Made by a program: the position numbers and the translations under genes. A stretch of DNA of 64,000 bases, taken from Nocardioides mangrovicus. GTDB taxonomy: Bacteria > Actinomycetota > Actinomycetes > Propionibacteriales > Nocardioidaceae. The stretch lies in the NCBI RefSeq assembly GCF_003674065.1, contig NZ_RDBE01000001.1:304879-368878 (forward strand), written 5' to 3'. How positions within the stretch are numbered: the stretch's first letter is position 1; each line of letters opens with the position of its first letter. Of the stretch, positions 47,047-55,286 are shown one piece after another. The notes under the pieces were generated by a model that made no database searches, had not been told where the DNA came from, and saw only the letters and a list, made by a program, of their open reading frames with translations.

Positions 47047-48594
47047 TCATCCTCGCGCCACGCGCAGCGCCGGGATCCGGCCCAGGCAGCCGGCGCGTGG
47101 TCGACGTCGCGGGTCGGTCAGGAACCGGCGTACGACACGGGCGCCGCAGGTGGTGGCGTCCAGTGCGACCAGGTGGACGTTGTTCGCGGCCACGTACGCC
47201 TGCGCAGCGGGGCCGATCTGCGCGGCCACGTGGGCGCCGCCGACGGCCGGGGTGAGGGAGTCGAGCTCGCCGTTGAGCACCAGCACGGGCACGCCGGTGG
47301 CGTCCATGCTGGCGCCGTCGGGCACCGGCGGGTCGGCTGCGTGGGTAGGCGTCGGCCAGTCCAGGCAGGCCGTGTAGGTCTCGGTGTAGGGCAGCATGCG
47401 CAGCCACTCGCGCGTCGTGAACGGCGCGAAGGTGTCGGCCGGCAGGGCGGCGATCGAGGCATCGAGCTGCTGCCGTCGCTGCGCCGGTGCGGCTCCCATG
47501 TCGAACAGCTGCGGGTAGTCGCTGCACGCCACGGCGAAGTAGAGGCCGTCGGAGTAGTACGACGCGGGCGTGCGCACGTAGTCGCTGTAGTCCTCGGCGA
47601 TGTCGCGGGCGTAGAGCCGGCGCAACGCTCGCAGGTCGCCGTGGCGGAGGTACGCACGCAGCGCCGGGTCGAGGTGCTCGTAGGGGTACGTGTCGTAGCC
47701 GGCGTCGTTGACGATGTTGACCAGGGCCGTCACGTCGCGGCCGTCGTGGTGGCGCCGCAGCCGTCGCACCGTGCGGCCCAGGCGCCGCCAGGTGGAGCCG
47801 TGGCAGTGCGCCGCGCGGCGGCACACGATGTCGAAGGCGCGATGCGCCGTGGTGGGGGTGGTGCGGTACCACGGGTCGAGGTCGCGCGCCTCGTAGGCCG
47901 AGTCGAGCACCACCGAGCGCAGCCGACCCGGATAGCGGGAGAGGAACGACTGCGCGACGTAGGTGCCGTAGGAGTCGCCGTACAGGTCGACCGTGCCAAG
48001 GCCTAGCGCGTCGAGCACCCGGGCGAGGTCGCGGGCGGTGTTCGCGGTGGTGAAGAGGTCCGAGGCGTGCACGTAGCTGCCATCGGCCCGACGGAAGGTG
48101 TGGTCCAGCTGCTGGCCGCAGGCGGCCACCCGGGACGGGATCCGTGGCGAGGGCACGCGCAGCCACTGCAGGCTGCGGCAGTCCAGCGGCGTCGAGCGGC
48201 CGGTGCCGCGGGCGTCGACCACGAGCAGGTTGCGGTGTCGGCGCAGCCCGCCGAGCATCGCGGCGTAGTCGGCCGCCGTGCCGGTCGAGGGGTAGCCGGG
48301 ACCGCCCTCCTCCGCCACGACGGTGCCGGTGGGGCGGCCGCGTGCGGGCAGCCAGCCGAAGCCGATCCGGATCGTCCCTGCCGAGGCGTCGGTGTAGTCC
48401 AGCGGCACGTGTAAGGACCCGCACCAGGCGGCCACGCCGAGCCGGCACCGGTGCAGCGCGAGCGAGCCGACGCGGCGCGGGGTGACCGCGTGCACCACCG
48501 ACGTCGTCGCCGAGACCAGCAGCACGGTGACGAGTCCGACCAGCAGGCGACGACGCATGGCGGCGATGATCCGCTTGCGCGGTGGTCGCGGCAA
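47047..48594 (-). CDS. Secreted alpha/beta hydrolase, tripeptidyl-aminopeptidase-like
   Basis: 515 residues (502 if the ATG at 48558 is used). Signal RRRLLVGLVTVLLVSATTSVVHA. The family of Streptomyces tripeptidyl aminopeptidases and proline iminopeptidases is shown by VPLDYTDASAGTIRIGF, VVAEEGGPGYPSTG (oxyanion loop), LLVVDARGTGRSTPLDC, the nucleophile LYGDSYGTYVAQSFLSRYPGRLRSVVLDSAYEARD, the acid loop VLVLNGELDSLTP and a late His in ANNVHLVAL. All three catalytic residues appear present. Extracellular peptide hydrolysis is likely. Confidence 0.87.
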   Translation of the reverse strand: MPRPPRKRIIAAMRRRLLVGLVTVLLVSATTSVVHAVTPRRVGSLALHRCRLGVAAWCGSLHVPLDYTDASAGTIRIGFGWLPARGRPTGTVVAEEGGPGYPSTGTAADYAAMLGGLRRHRNLLVVDARGTGRSTPLDCRSLQWLRVPSPRIPSRVAACGQQLDHTFRRADGSYVHASDLFTTANTARDLARVLDALGLGTVDLYGDSYGTYVAQSFLSRYPGRLRSVVLDSAYEARDLDPWYRTTPTTAHRAFDIVCRRAAHCHGSTWRRLGRTVRRLRRHHDGRDVTALVNIVNDAGYDTYPYEHLDPALRAYLRHGDLRALRRLYARDIAEDYSDYVRTPASYYSDGLYFAVACSDYPQLFDMGAAPAQRRQQLDASIAALPADTFAPFTTREWLRMLPYTETYTACLDWPTPTHAADPPVPDGASMDATGVPVLVLNGELDSLTPAVGGAHVAAQIGPAAQAYVAANNVHLVALDATTCGARVVRRFLTDPRRRPRAGCLGRIPALRVARG

Positions 48595-48606
48595 GAGCCA
48601 TTCTCT

Positions 48607-48626
48607 ACTAACCTAGGTGACTAACC
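48607..48626. promoter_or_regulatory. Direct repeats ACTAACC in a divergent spacer
   Basis: ACTAACC at 48607-48613 and 48620-48626 flank TAGGTG, 13 nt apart, in the only AT-richer stretch between the peptidase gene (-) and the micro-gene at 48650 (+). Promoter or operator; no known site recognised. Confidence 0.35.
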
Positions 48627-48649
48627 AGACCAAGGGAGCGGAGAAGCCG

Positions 48650-48790
48650 ATGACCGACGCCGCCGAGGTGCAGGACCGGGCGGACCGCGCGGCGAGCGCG
48701 CTCGCCCTGCTGTTCGCCAGGCGTCCCGAGCTACGGGGGATCCACGCACCGGCCGACCTGGCCGAGGACGCGCTGCGCTGGTGCGCGTGA
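48650..48790 (+). CDS. 46-residue micro-protein coupled to the LicD fusion gene
   Basis: It reads MTDAAEVQDRADRAASALALLFARRPELRGI and ends DLAEDALRWCA. AAGGGAGCGG lies 5-15 nt upstream of the ATG, and the stop overlaps the next gene's GTG (GTGA) as in the operons elsewhere in the window. The peptide is a likely helix pair with no recognised family. It may be a real small protein or a leader that couples translation. Confidence 0.55.
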   Translation: MTDAAEVQDRADRAASALALLFARRPELRGIHAPADLAEDALRWCA

Positions 48791-50595
48791 GCGCGATCAG
48801 CGTCGACGAGCGCCGGCTGGCGCTGCCCACCCGCATCAGGGGCCCGGTGGTCGTGCGCTTCGACGGCCGCTACGTGTGGTCGTTCGTCCCCGACCGCGAC
48901 GGTGCGCGCTGCGCCACCGGGCGCACGCCGGCCTGGCACGTGCCGTGGCCCGCTCCGCTCTCGCCGCTCCTCGACGGCACCGCCACCGTGCGGCTGGAGG
49001 GCCGCGGCAACGGCCTCGTGCACTTCGAGGAACCGGTCGCCTTCCGCAACAACCCGCGGGTCCTCACGCTCGAGGACGGCCGCGGCGCGCGGCTCTCGGT
49101 CGACCGCGCGGGTCACCTCACCCGGGTCTTCGGGGCCACCGACGGCGGCGACCGGGCCGCCGTCGTCGCCGGCACCGCGCGGGCCCTGGCCGACCTGCGC
49201 GAGCGGGTCGGCATCGATGCCCATCTCAGCTACGGCGCGCTGCTCGGGGCGGTGCGCGAGGGCCGGATGATCGACCACGACTCCGACACCGATCTGGCCT
49301 ACCTGAGCCGCCACACGCACCCGGCCGACGTCGTCCGTGAGTCCTACCGCATCGAGCGCGAGCTGCGGGCGCTCGGCTGGAAGGTGGTGCGGATGTCGGG
49401 CGCCGACCTCAAGCTGTTCCTCCCGCTCGACGACGGCCGCTCGGTGCACGTCGACGTCTTCGCCGCCTTCCACGTCGGCGAGACGTTCTTCCAGCTCGGC
49501 GGCCGCAGCGGCCGGCTCCCCGCATCGGCACTCACGCCCGCCTCGACCGTCGTCCTCGAAGGCGTCGAGCTCGCGGCGCCCGCCGATCCCGCGCAGGTGC
49601 TGGCCTTCCTCTACGGCGCCGGCTGGCGCGTGCCCGACCCCTCCTTCCAGCCCGACGACCCGCCGGACGGGGTGCGGCGGCTCGACGGCTGGCTGAGGGG
49701 TGCACGCACCGACGTCGTGGAGTGGAACGAGCTGTTCCGCGACCGCCGCCGCGAGCTGCCGCGCGGTGGCTCCGGGTTCGCCAGGTGGGTGGACTCCCGG
49801 TCGCCGGCGGGCTCCGAGGTGGTCGACCTCGGCTCCGGCAACGGTCGCGACGCGGTGTTCCTCACCCGCCGCGGCCACCGCGTCCGCGCCTACGACTACT
49901 CCGGCGCCGCGATCCGGCAGACCCGTCGGCGGCTGCGTCGGCTGGGCGACGCCGGGGCCGAGGTCGGCGTGCTGCCGCTCAACGACCTGCGCGCCACCCT
50001 GCTCGCGGCTGCCGAGCTGGCGCGCATCGAGCGGCCGCCGACGATCTACGCCCGGCAGCTGCTGGGCTGCCTCGACGCCGAGGCGCGCGACAACCTGTGG
50101 CTCCTGTGCGCCACCGCGCTGCGACGCGGCGGCACGGTGGTCGCGGAGTTCCTCGCGTCCGGACCCGACGCCGAGCCGGCCGACGCCACCGGCCTGGTGC
50201 GTCGGCTCGACCCGGCGGTGGTCGCCGCCGAGGTCGAGCGTCACGGCGGTCGGGTGGACCAGATCGACGTCGGTCCCGGCGAGGGCTTCCTCGACGAGCC
50301 CGACCCGTACGTCGCGCGCCTCGAGGCGCGCTGGCTCACCACCACTCAGCACTGGCCCACCACGTCGCAGAAGGAACCGATCACCATGACCGCTCCCACC
50401 CGCCGCCGGCTCACCGGCCTGCCCACCTGGCTGCGCGAGCTGGCCCGCTCGGTCGAGGAGAACCGGCGCCTCAACCGTCGCGTGGCCGAGCTGACCGACG
50501 TCGTGGCCGAGCTGCTGGTGCCGCTCGCCGACCGCGACGAGGCCCGGGCTCGCGAGCTGCTCCAGCGCTACCGGGAGTCGACCCTGGCGCCCTGA
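48787..50595 (+). CDS. LicD-type nucleotidyltransferase fused to a SAM methyltransferase
   Basis: 602 residues in three parts. Residues ~1-115 are beta-rich and unassigned. Residues ~115-290 are LicD/nucleotidyltransferase-like (ADLRERVGIDAHLSYGALLGAVREGRMIDHDSDTDLAYL, with the Asp pair of the fold). Residues ~325-500 are a class I methyltransferase (EVVDLGSGNGRDAVFLTRRGHRVRAYDYS). The C-terminal ~60 residues form a coiled coil (LPTWLRELARSVEENRRLNRRVAELTDVVAELL). A role in decorating wall or capsule polymers is inferred from LicD relatives. A GTG at 48781 is an alternative start. The 3' end overlaps the convergent methylase by 28 nt. Confidence 0.75.
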   Translation: MSAISVDERRLALPTRIRGPVVVRFDGRYVWSFVPDRDGARCATGRTPAWHVPWPAPLSPLLDGTATVRLEGRGNGLVHFEEPVAFRNNPRVLTLEDGRGARLSVDRAGHLTRVFGATDGGDRAAVVAGTARALADLRERVGIDAHLSYGALLGAVREGRMIDHDSDTDLAYLSRHTHPADVVRESYRIERELRALGWKVVRMSGADLKLFLPLDDGRSVHVDVFAAFHVGETFFQLGGRSGRLPASALTPASTVVLEGVELAAPADPAQVLAFLYGAGWRVPDPSFQPDDPPDGVRRLDGWLRGARTDVVEWNELFRDRRRELPRGGSGFARWVDSRSPAGSEVVDLGSGNGRDAVFLTRRGHRVRAYDYSGAAIRQTRRRLRRLGDAGAEVGVLPLNDLRATLLAAAELARIERPPTIYARQLLGCLDAEARDNLWLLCATALRRGGTVVAEFLASGPDAEPADATGLVRRLDPAVVAAEVERHGGRVDQIDVGPGEGFLDEPDPYVARLEARWLTTTQHWPTTSQKEPITMTAPTRRRLTGLPTWLRELARSVEENRRLNRRVAELTDVVAELLVPLADRDEARARELLQRYRESTLAP

Positions 50596-51626
50596 GCGGC
50601 CGCGGCCACCTTGTCCCGCGGGCCGGCGACGAACACGTACTCGGTGTTGCGCAGCCGTCCGGTCTCACCCACACGCTCACCGGCCGGGTTGAAGACGCCG
50701 ATCTGCGCGCCGACGTAGCGCCGGGCGTCGAAGGCGAGCACCTCGACCGCCTCGTGGCCGGCCCCGCGCAGCCAGCCGGTGATCTGCTCGGCGCTCACCC
50801 ACGCCTCGTCGTTGTAGGAGACGACGACCACCTCGGCCCGCACCCGCCCGAGCAGCGAGGCGAGTGCCGCCGGCATCTCGCGCTTGCGGTTGAAGACGCT
50901 CCTGCCCACCTCCTCGCGGGCGTCGACCCGCTTGCAGGCGATGCCGTAGTGGGCCGGTGAGTCCCAGCGCACGAGGGTCTCCCAGACGTGGTAGTTCGTG
51001 AAGTAGCGGTGCTGGTTGTAGGGCGGGTCGAGGTAGGCCAGGTCGACCGCCGGGAGCGTGTCGGCGACCTGCGAGGCGTCGGCCAGCAACGCCGTGCCGG
51101 TGCCGGGCAGCAGCTCGGGCCGGCGCAGCTTCAGATCGCGGAACGAGCGAGGCGCCCACTGCTTGAGATAGGCCATCTGCAGGCCCGTGGTCGAGTCCAC
51201 CCGGTCCGCGGCCAGCAGCAGGCTGGTCAGCAAGATGGCGTGGAGGGGCGTGCCGGCGTGGTCCTCGATCGCGTCGCGGATCGCGTCGATGCGTGCGCCG
51301 TTGGGGGGCTGGAAGTACCGCGAGCGCCGGCAGAAGGTCTCGGTGACGTAGCCGGGACGTCCGGGCAGCGCGGCCAGGCGGGCGAGGGCGTCGTCGAGGG
51401 CGGCAGGATCGACGAGGCACGCGTCGGTGGCGACGTAGCAGTCGGCCAGCACCTTGCTGTAGGTCGCGCAGTCCACCGCGGTGACCTGCAGCCCGGTCCG
51501 CTTGAGCTCCTGGGCGACGCGGGTGGTGCCGGTGAACAGGTCGAGGGCGGTGCGCGCGCCCACCGCCCGCGCGATCGCGCCCAGAACCGGTACCAATCGG
51601 CGTTTGGAGCCGAGATACTTGAGCAC
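50568..51626 (-). CDS. D12-class (Dam-like) adenine DNA methyltransferase
   Basis: 352 residues. The family start VLKYLGSKRRLVP (FxGxK-type SAM motif) is followed by ALDLFTGTTRVAQELKRTGLQVTAVD and the catalytic motif LAYLDPPYNQHRYFTNYHVWETLVRWD (DPPY). It transfers methyl to N6 of adenine in a short target. No restriction endonuclease is near, so it is a lone enzyme here. The GTG at 51626 matches the family start and has TACCGT 8 nt upstream; longer starts would run into the divergent promoter. Confidence 0.88.
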   Translation of the reverse strand: MLKYLGSKRRLVPVLGAIARAVGARTALDLFTGTTRVAQELKRTGLQVTAVDCATYSKVLADCYVATDACLVDPAALDDALARLAALPGRPGYVTETFCRRSRYFQPPNGARIDAIRDAIEDHAGTPLHAILLTSLLLAADRVDSTTGLQMAYLKQWAPRSFRDLKLRRPELLPGTGTALLADASQVADTLPAVDLAYLDPPYNQHRYFTNYHVWETLVRWDSPAHYGIACKRVDAREEVGRSVFNRKREMPAALASLLGRVRAEVVVVSYNDEAWVSAEQITGWLRGAGHEAVEVLAFDARRYVGAQIGVFNPAGERVGETGRLRNTEYVFVAGPRDKVAAAAQGARVDSR

Positions 51627-51706
51627 GATCCATGACGGTAGGCGGGGGAGCGGTCGCGGGAACACCGCCTCGCCGTGGATCGTTCCCACAGCACAAGGAG
51701 GCTCAC

Positions 51707-52570
51707 ATGCAGAGCAACAACCCCGTCTTCCGTCGCGCCGAAGGATTCAACGGCAAGGCCTACGACGGCTACGGCGACCCGTCCACGTGGAGCACCGGCG
51801 CCGGCCAGACCACCGTCGCCACCCCCACCAGCCCCTACACCCACCAGTCCGACCAGGGCCGGATGACGGTCGACTCGGTCGTGCAGAAGACCGGGCTGAC
51901 GCTCGGTGTCGTGCTCGTCGCCGCCGTGATCACCTGGATCGTCACCGGCAACGTGGTCAGCCAGGACGCCTTCGGCGAGGACTACGTCAACTCCTCGCTG
52001 GCCGGCGGCCTCTACGCCGCGATCCTCGTCGGTGCGCTCGGCGGGTTCGTGCTCTCGCTGGTGAACTCGTTCAAGCGCGTGGTGAGCCCCGCGCTCGTCA
52101 TCGCCTATGCCGCGTGCGAGGGCCTGTTCATCGGCGGCATCAGCAAGCTCTACCAGCTGCAGTTCGGCCCGGGCGTCGTCACCGGCGCCGTGGTCGGCAC
52201 GGTGGCCGCGTTCGCGGGCACGCTGGCGGCCTACAAGTTCTTCAACATCAAGGTCACCGACAAGTTCCGCCGCGCGGTCACCGCCGCGATGTTCGGCTTC
52301 GTGGGCCTGGTGGTGCTCGACATGGTGCTCGGCTTCTTCGGCTCCGCGATCGGCTTCAACGGCTTCGGCACGCTGGGCCTGATCATGAGCGTCGTCGGCC
52401 TGGTCATCGCCATCTTCATGCTGATGCTCGACTTCGACTTCGTCGAGCGCGGTGTCGCCGCCGGCCTGCCCGAGCGGGAGTCCTGGCGCGCGGCGTTCGG
52501 CCTGACCGTCACCCTGATCTGGATCTACATCCAGCTGCTCCGGCTGCTGGCGATCCTCTCGCGGCGGTAA
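51707..52570 (+). CDS. Bax inhibitor-1/YccA-family membrane protein
   Basis: 287 residues. A soluble N-terminus of ~60 residues (QSNNPVFRRAEGFNGKAYDGYGD) precedes seven hydrophobic segments, among them LTLGVVLVAAVITWIVTG, AAILVGALGGFVLSLVNSF, PALVIAYAACEGLFIGGISKLY and LIMSVVGLVIAIFMLMLDFDFVERG. The last carries the family's acidic residues. These actinobacterial members usually read NPVF/NPA near the N-terminus. The function is not established. Strong AAGGAGG before the ATG. Confidence 0.92.
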   Translation: MQSNNPVFRRAEGFNGKAYDGYGDPSTWSTGAGQTTVATPTSPYTHQSDQGRMTVDSVVQKTGLTLGVVLVAAVITWIVTGNVVSQDAFGEDYVNSSLAGGLYAAILVGALGGFVLSLVNSFKRVVSPALVIAYAACEGLFIGGISKLYQLQFGPGVVTGAVVGTVAAFAGTLAAYKFFNIKVTDKFRRAVTAAMFGFVGLVVLDMVLGFFGSAIGFNGFGTLGLIMSVVGLVIAIFMLMLDFDFVERGVAAGLPERESWRAAFGLTVTLIWIYIQLLRLLAILSRR

Positions 52571-52586
52571 GCAGCCCGATCACCGG

Positions 52587-52620
52587 CCCAGCAGCCCTCC
52601 ACGTGAGGGCTGCTGGGCTT
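52587..52620 (+). terminator. Intrinsic terminator of the Bax-inhibitor-like gene
   Basis: CCCAGCAGCCCTC (52587-52599) and GAGGGCTGCTGGG (52605-52617) pair perfectly, loop 5 nt, followed by CTTCTTC. Confidence 0.9.
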
Positions 52621-52660
52621 CTTCGCGTCGTGAGTGGGTGGGGTTGCGCGGGGGGTCCGA

Positions 52661-52747
52661 TCGCCAAAGTCGTGCACTTGCGAAGTTGTGGCTGCGACAT
52701 GTCGGACTTGCGCCCCGCGTTCCTTCGCAAGTGTGGAGTTGGCGCAC
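52661..52747. repeat. Palindromic repeat (GTGCGCC family), copy 2
   Basis: TCGCCAAAGTCGTGCACTTG (from 52661, arm to 52685) is mirrored by 52723-52747 (CTTCGCAAGTGTGGAGTTGG and on). It resembles 31228-31313 in arm sequence and layout, and abuts the stop of the leftward epimerase gene. Confidence 0.65.
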
Positions 52748-52748
52748 C

Positions 52749-53615
52749 TCAGAAGTAGCTGCCCGCCTCCAAGTCGGCGATCAACCCCGCCCGGCTCGGC
52801 TCCCAACCCAGCCGCTCGCGAGTGAGGTCGCTGGAGGCCGGGATGTCGGCGGCGAAGAAGGCGCCCAGCCAGCCGAAGTGCTCGGCAGGTCGCGGCTCCA
52901 CCGGCAGCCCGAGACCCTCGCCGATGGCGGTGGCGATGTCGCGCGCCGCCACTCCCTCCTCGGCGATCGCGTGCACGATCGGCATGGTCGGGTCCTCGAC
53001 CGCACGCCGGACGAGCTCGCCGGCGTCGAGGCGATGGACGGCGGGCCAGCGGTTGGCGCCGTCGCCGACGTAGGCCGAGACTCCGCTCTCGCGCGCGATC
53101 TCGACCAGCCGGGCAGTGAAGCCGTGGTCGCCCGCGCCGTGCACCGTCGGGGCGAACCGGGCCACCACGGGGTGCAGCCCACGGTCGGCGAGGGAGAGGG
53201 CGAGGTCGGCGTTGGCCAGCCGCGGGTGGCCCGATGGCTCGGGCCGGTCCTCCTCGGTGCCGGGGCGGCCCGTGGCCAGGCCGAGGGTTCCCGAGGCGAT
53301 GAGCAGTGTGCCGCCCTCGGGCAGCGCCTCGCCGACGGCGGCGATGACGCCCCGGTCGAGCTCGGCGGCCTCGGCCATCTGGCTGAAGTCGTGGTGGTAG
53401 GCGAGATGGACGACCGCGTCGACGCCTGCCGCGGTCTCGCGCAGCCCGTCGGGTTGGTCGATGCTGCCGCGCAGAACCTCGGCGCCCAGCTCGGCCACGT
53501 GCTCGGCCGAGGCGTCAGAGCGGGCCAGCCCGACGACGTCGTGCCCGGCCGCGACCAGCTCGGCGACGGCGGCCGACCCGATCCAGCCCGATGCTCCGGT
53601 GACGAAGACCTTCAT
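52749..53615 (-). CDS. NAD-dependent epimerase/dehydratase (atypical SDR)
   Basis: 288 residues. Rossmann start MKVFVTGASGWIGSAAVAELVAAGHDVVGLARSD, VDAVVHLAYHHDFSQM, and the extended-SDR middle region. The usual YxxxK catalytic pair is not seen, as in the atypical 3-beta-HSD-like group. The ATG at 53615 has AGGAGG before it. It is divergent from a TetR gene with twin operators between them, so is the likely target. Confidence 0.88.
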   Translation of the reverse strand: MKVFVTGASGWIGSAAVAELVAAGHDVVGLARSDASAEHVAELGAEVLRGSIDQPDGLRETAAGVDAVVHLAYHHDFSQMAEAAELDRGVIAAVGEALPEGGTLLIASGTLGLATGRPGTEEDRPEPSGHPRLANADLALSLADRGLHPVVARFAPTVHGAGDHGFTARLVEIARESGVSAYVGDGANRWPAVHRLDAGELVRRAVEDPTMPIVHAIAEEGVAARDIATAIGEGLGLPVEPRPAEHFGWLGAFFAADIPASSDLTRERLGWEPSRAGLIADLEAGSYF

Positions 53616-53625
53616 GGTTCCTCCT

Positions 53626-53677
53626 GATGTCATGGTGTGACATCACTGTACCTCGCCATGTCACGCTGTGTCATCAC
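53626..53677. promoter_or_regulatory. Twin operators for the TetR regulator
   Basis: GATGTCATGGTGTGACATCA... (53626-53646, containing the inverted repeat GATGTCA-TGGTG-TGACATC) and CATGTCACGCTGTGTCATCA... (53657-53677) are near-identical 21-bp sites, 31 bp apart. The first lies over the epimerase leader, the second just upstream of the tetR -10. Confidence 0.75.
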
Positions 53678-53683
53678 TACGAT
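53678..53683 (+). promoter_or_regulatory. -10 box TACGAT of the third TetR gene
   Basis: TACGAT ends 6 nt before the ATG at 53690; leaderless arrangement, directly beside operator 2. Confidence 0.5.
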
Positions 53684-53689
53684 GGGGTG

Positions 53690-54244
53690 ATGGGTCGCTG
53701 GGAGCCGGACGCCGCCGAACGGCTGCGCCTGGCCGCGCGCGACCTGTTCGTGGAGCAGGGGTTCGAGGAGACGACGGTCGCCCAGATCGCCGAGCGGGCG
53801 GGGCTGACGCCGCGGACCTTCTTCCGGTACTACCCCGACAAGCGCGAGGTGCTCTTCGCCGGATCGGATCAGCTGGAGGAGGCGATGGCCGCCGCGGCCC
53901 GCGCAACCGCTCCCGAGGCGACGGCGTGGGACGCCGTGGCGGCGGCGCTGACCGCCGGTGCCACCATGATCGGCGGCAGCCGAGCCTGGTCGCGTCAGCG
54001 CCAGGACATGCTGCTCGACCATGCCGACCTGCAGGGCCGCGAGCTGACGAAGCTGGCCAGGCTGGCGACCATCCTCGCGGGAGTCCTGCGCGAGCGCGGC
54101 GTGGCCGACGTCGAGGCCGAGCTGGTGGCCGAGGCGGCCCTCACGGTCTTCCGGCTGGGGTTCGCCGCGTGGCTCGAGGAGCCGGGCGACCGGACGCTGG
54201 CCGAGGTCATCGGCGAGCGGCTGGACCTGCTCCGTCGGCTGTGA
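53690..54244 (+). CDS. TetR/AcrR-family regulator
   Basis: 184 residues. Helix-turn-helix ERLRLAARDLFVEQGFEETTVAQIAERAGLTPRTFFRYYPDKREVLFAGSDQLEE, the RTFFRYYP form common in actinobacteria. It probably represses itself and the divergent epimerase through the twin sites. The last 38 nt overlap the convergent SGNH gene. Confidence 0.92.
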   Translation: MGRWEPDAAERLRLAARDLFVEQGFEETTVAQIAERAGLTPRTFFRYYPDKREVLFAGSDQLEEAMAAAARATAPEATAWDAVAAALTAGATMIGGSRAWSRQRQDMLLDHADLQGRELTKLARLATILAGVLRERGVADVEAELVAEAALTVFRLGFAAWLEEPGDRTLAEVIGERLDLLRRL

Positions 54245-55250
54245 CCGGGTCGGGCTCGCGGGAGTCGGGAGCCTCGGCGGTGGTGTGGTGGCGACGCCGG
54301 CGCATGAAGGTGACCCAGCGCCCGCCGACGCCGTGGGCCCTGCCGGCGACGTCGGTGCCGTCGAGCTCGGCGCCCGGCGTGCGCGCCGCGCGCGCCGCGG
54401 CCTTCGCGACCGGCATGACGCCCTCGCCGCGCCGGGCGACCGGGTAGTCCTCGTCGTCGGGGGCCAGCCCGAGGGAGGCGAGCACGGAGGGGATCAGTAC
54501 CGCTGCCAGCGAGGCGTAGCCGGTGGCGGAGGGGTGGAAGCGGTCGGGGCCGAAGTAGAGGCCCGGCTCGGCCGCGAAGTCCGGCCCGAGGATCGAGGCC
54601 AGCGACACGGTGCGCCCGCCACTCTCGACCGTGACGATGGTCTGCGCGGCCGCGATCCGGCGCGACCAGGTGCGGGCCAGCAACTTCAGCGGCTGCGGGA
54701 TCGGCCGGACGGTCCCCAGGTCGGGACAGGTGCCGACGACCACCTCGACGCGGGCCTCGCGCAGCATCCGCACCGCCTCGGCCAGCTGGCGCACCGAGGC
54801 CGAGGGCAGCACGCCGTGGGTGACGTCGTTGGCGCCGATGAGCACCACCGCGACGTCGGGGCGCGTCGGCAGCGCGCGACCCACCTGCCCGGCCAGCTCG
54901 CTGGAGCGCGCGCCCACCCGGCACAGCGTGCGGAGGAAGACCCGCCGCCCGGACTGCTGGGAGAGGCCCGAGGCCAGCACGGCGCCGGGCGTCTCCTCGA
55001 CGCGCTGCACGCCGTAGCCGGCGGCGCTGGAGTCGCCCAGCAGCACCATGCGGATCGCCGGCCCGGGCCGGTCGCGGCCGTACCAGCCGGTGGCGTCGGG
55101 CACGCGGCCCTGGGTGTGGCCGATGAGGTGGCGCGCGATGCGGGCCTCGGCGGCGATGACGCCGAAGATCGAGGCGCCGATGACCGAGAGCCCACCGCCC
55201 CCGTACGCCGCCGCGGCGGCGAGCTTGCGCGCTGCACCGGCCCGACCCAT
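54207..55250 (-). CDS. SGNH/GDSL-type esterase
   Basis: 347 residues. The N-terminal hydrophobic stretch (AAAAAYGGGGLSVIGASIFGVIAAEA) is a signal or anchor. SGNH blocks are seen: MVLLGDSSAAGYGVQ (Ser), ARSSELAGQ, VVLIGANDVTHG (Asn) and FGPDRFHPSATGYASLA (Asp/His). Esterases of this group lie next to cbs in mycobacteria too. The ATG at 55250 is chosen; 55259 is possible. The C-terminal ~75 residues are basic and probably disordered. Confidence 0.87.
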   Translation of the reverse strand: MGRAGAARKLAAAAAYGGGGLSVIGASIFGVIAAEARIARHLIGHTQGRVPDATGWYGRDRPGPAIRMVLLGDSSAAGYGVQRVEETPGAVLASGLSQQSGRRVFLRTLCRVGARSSELAGQVGRALPTRPDVAVVLIGANDVTHGVLPSASVRQLAEAVRMLREARVEVVVGTCPDLGTVRPIPQPLKLLARTWSRRIAAAQTIVTVESGGRTVSLASILGPDFAAEPGLYFGPDRFHPSATGYASLAAVLIPSVLASLGLAPDDEDYPVARRGEGVMPVAKAAARAARTPGAELDGTDVAGRAHGVGGRWVTFMRRRRHHTTAEAPDSREPDPVTADGAGPAARR

Positions 55251-55274
55251 ATGCACCATCGTAAGAACCGTCGA

Positions 55275-55280
55275 TAGCGT
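55275..55280 (+). promoter_or_regulatory. -10 box TAGCGT of cbs
   Basis: TAGCGT ends 6 nt before the cbs ATG at 55287; leaderless arrangement. Confidence 0.45.
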
Positions 55281-55286
55281 GGCCGT

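Noticed and set aside
42780..54244. A defence island (TetR genes, D12 methylase, hydrolases)
   Set aside because: No nuclease, helicase, toxin-antitoxin pair, reverse transcriptase or phage gene is present; neighbours are ordinary regulator-target pairs.
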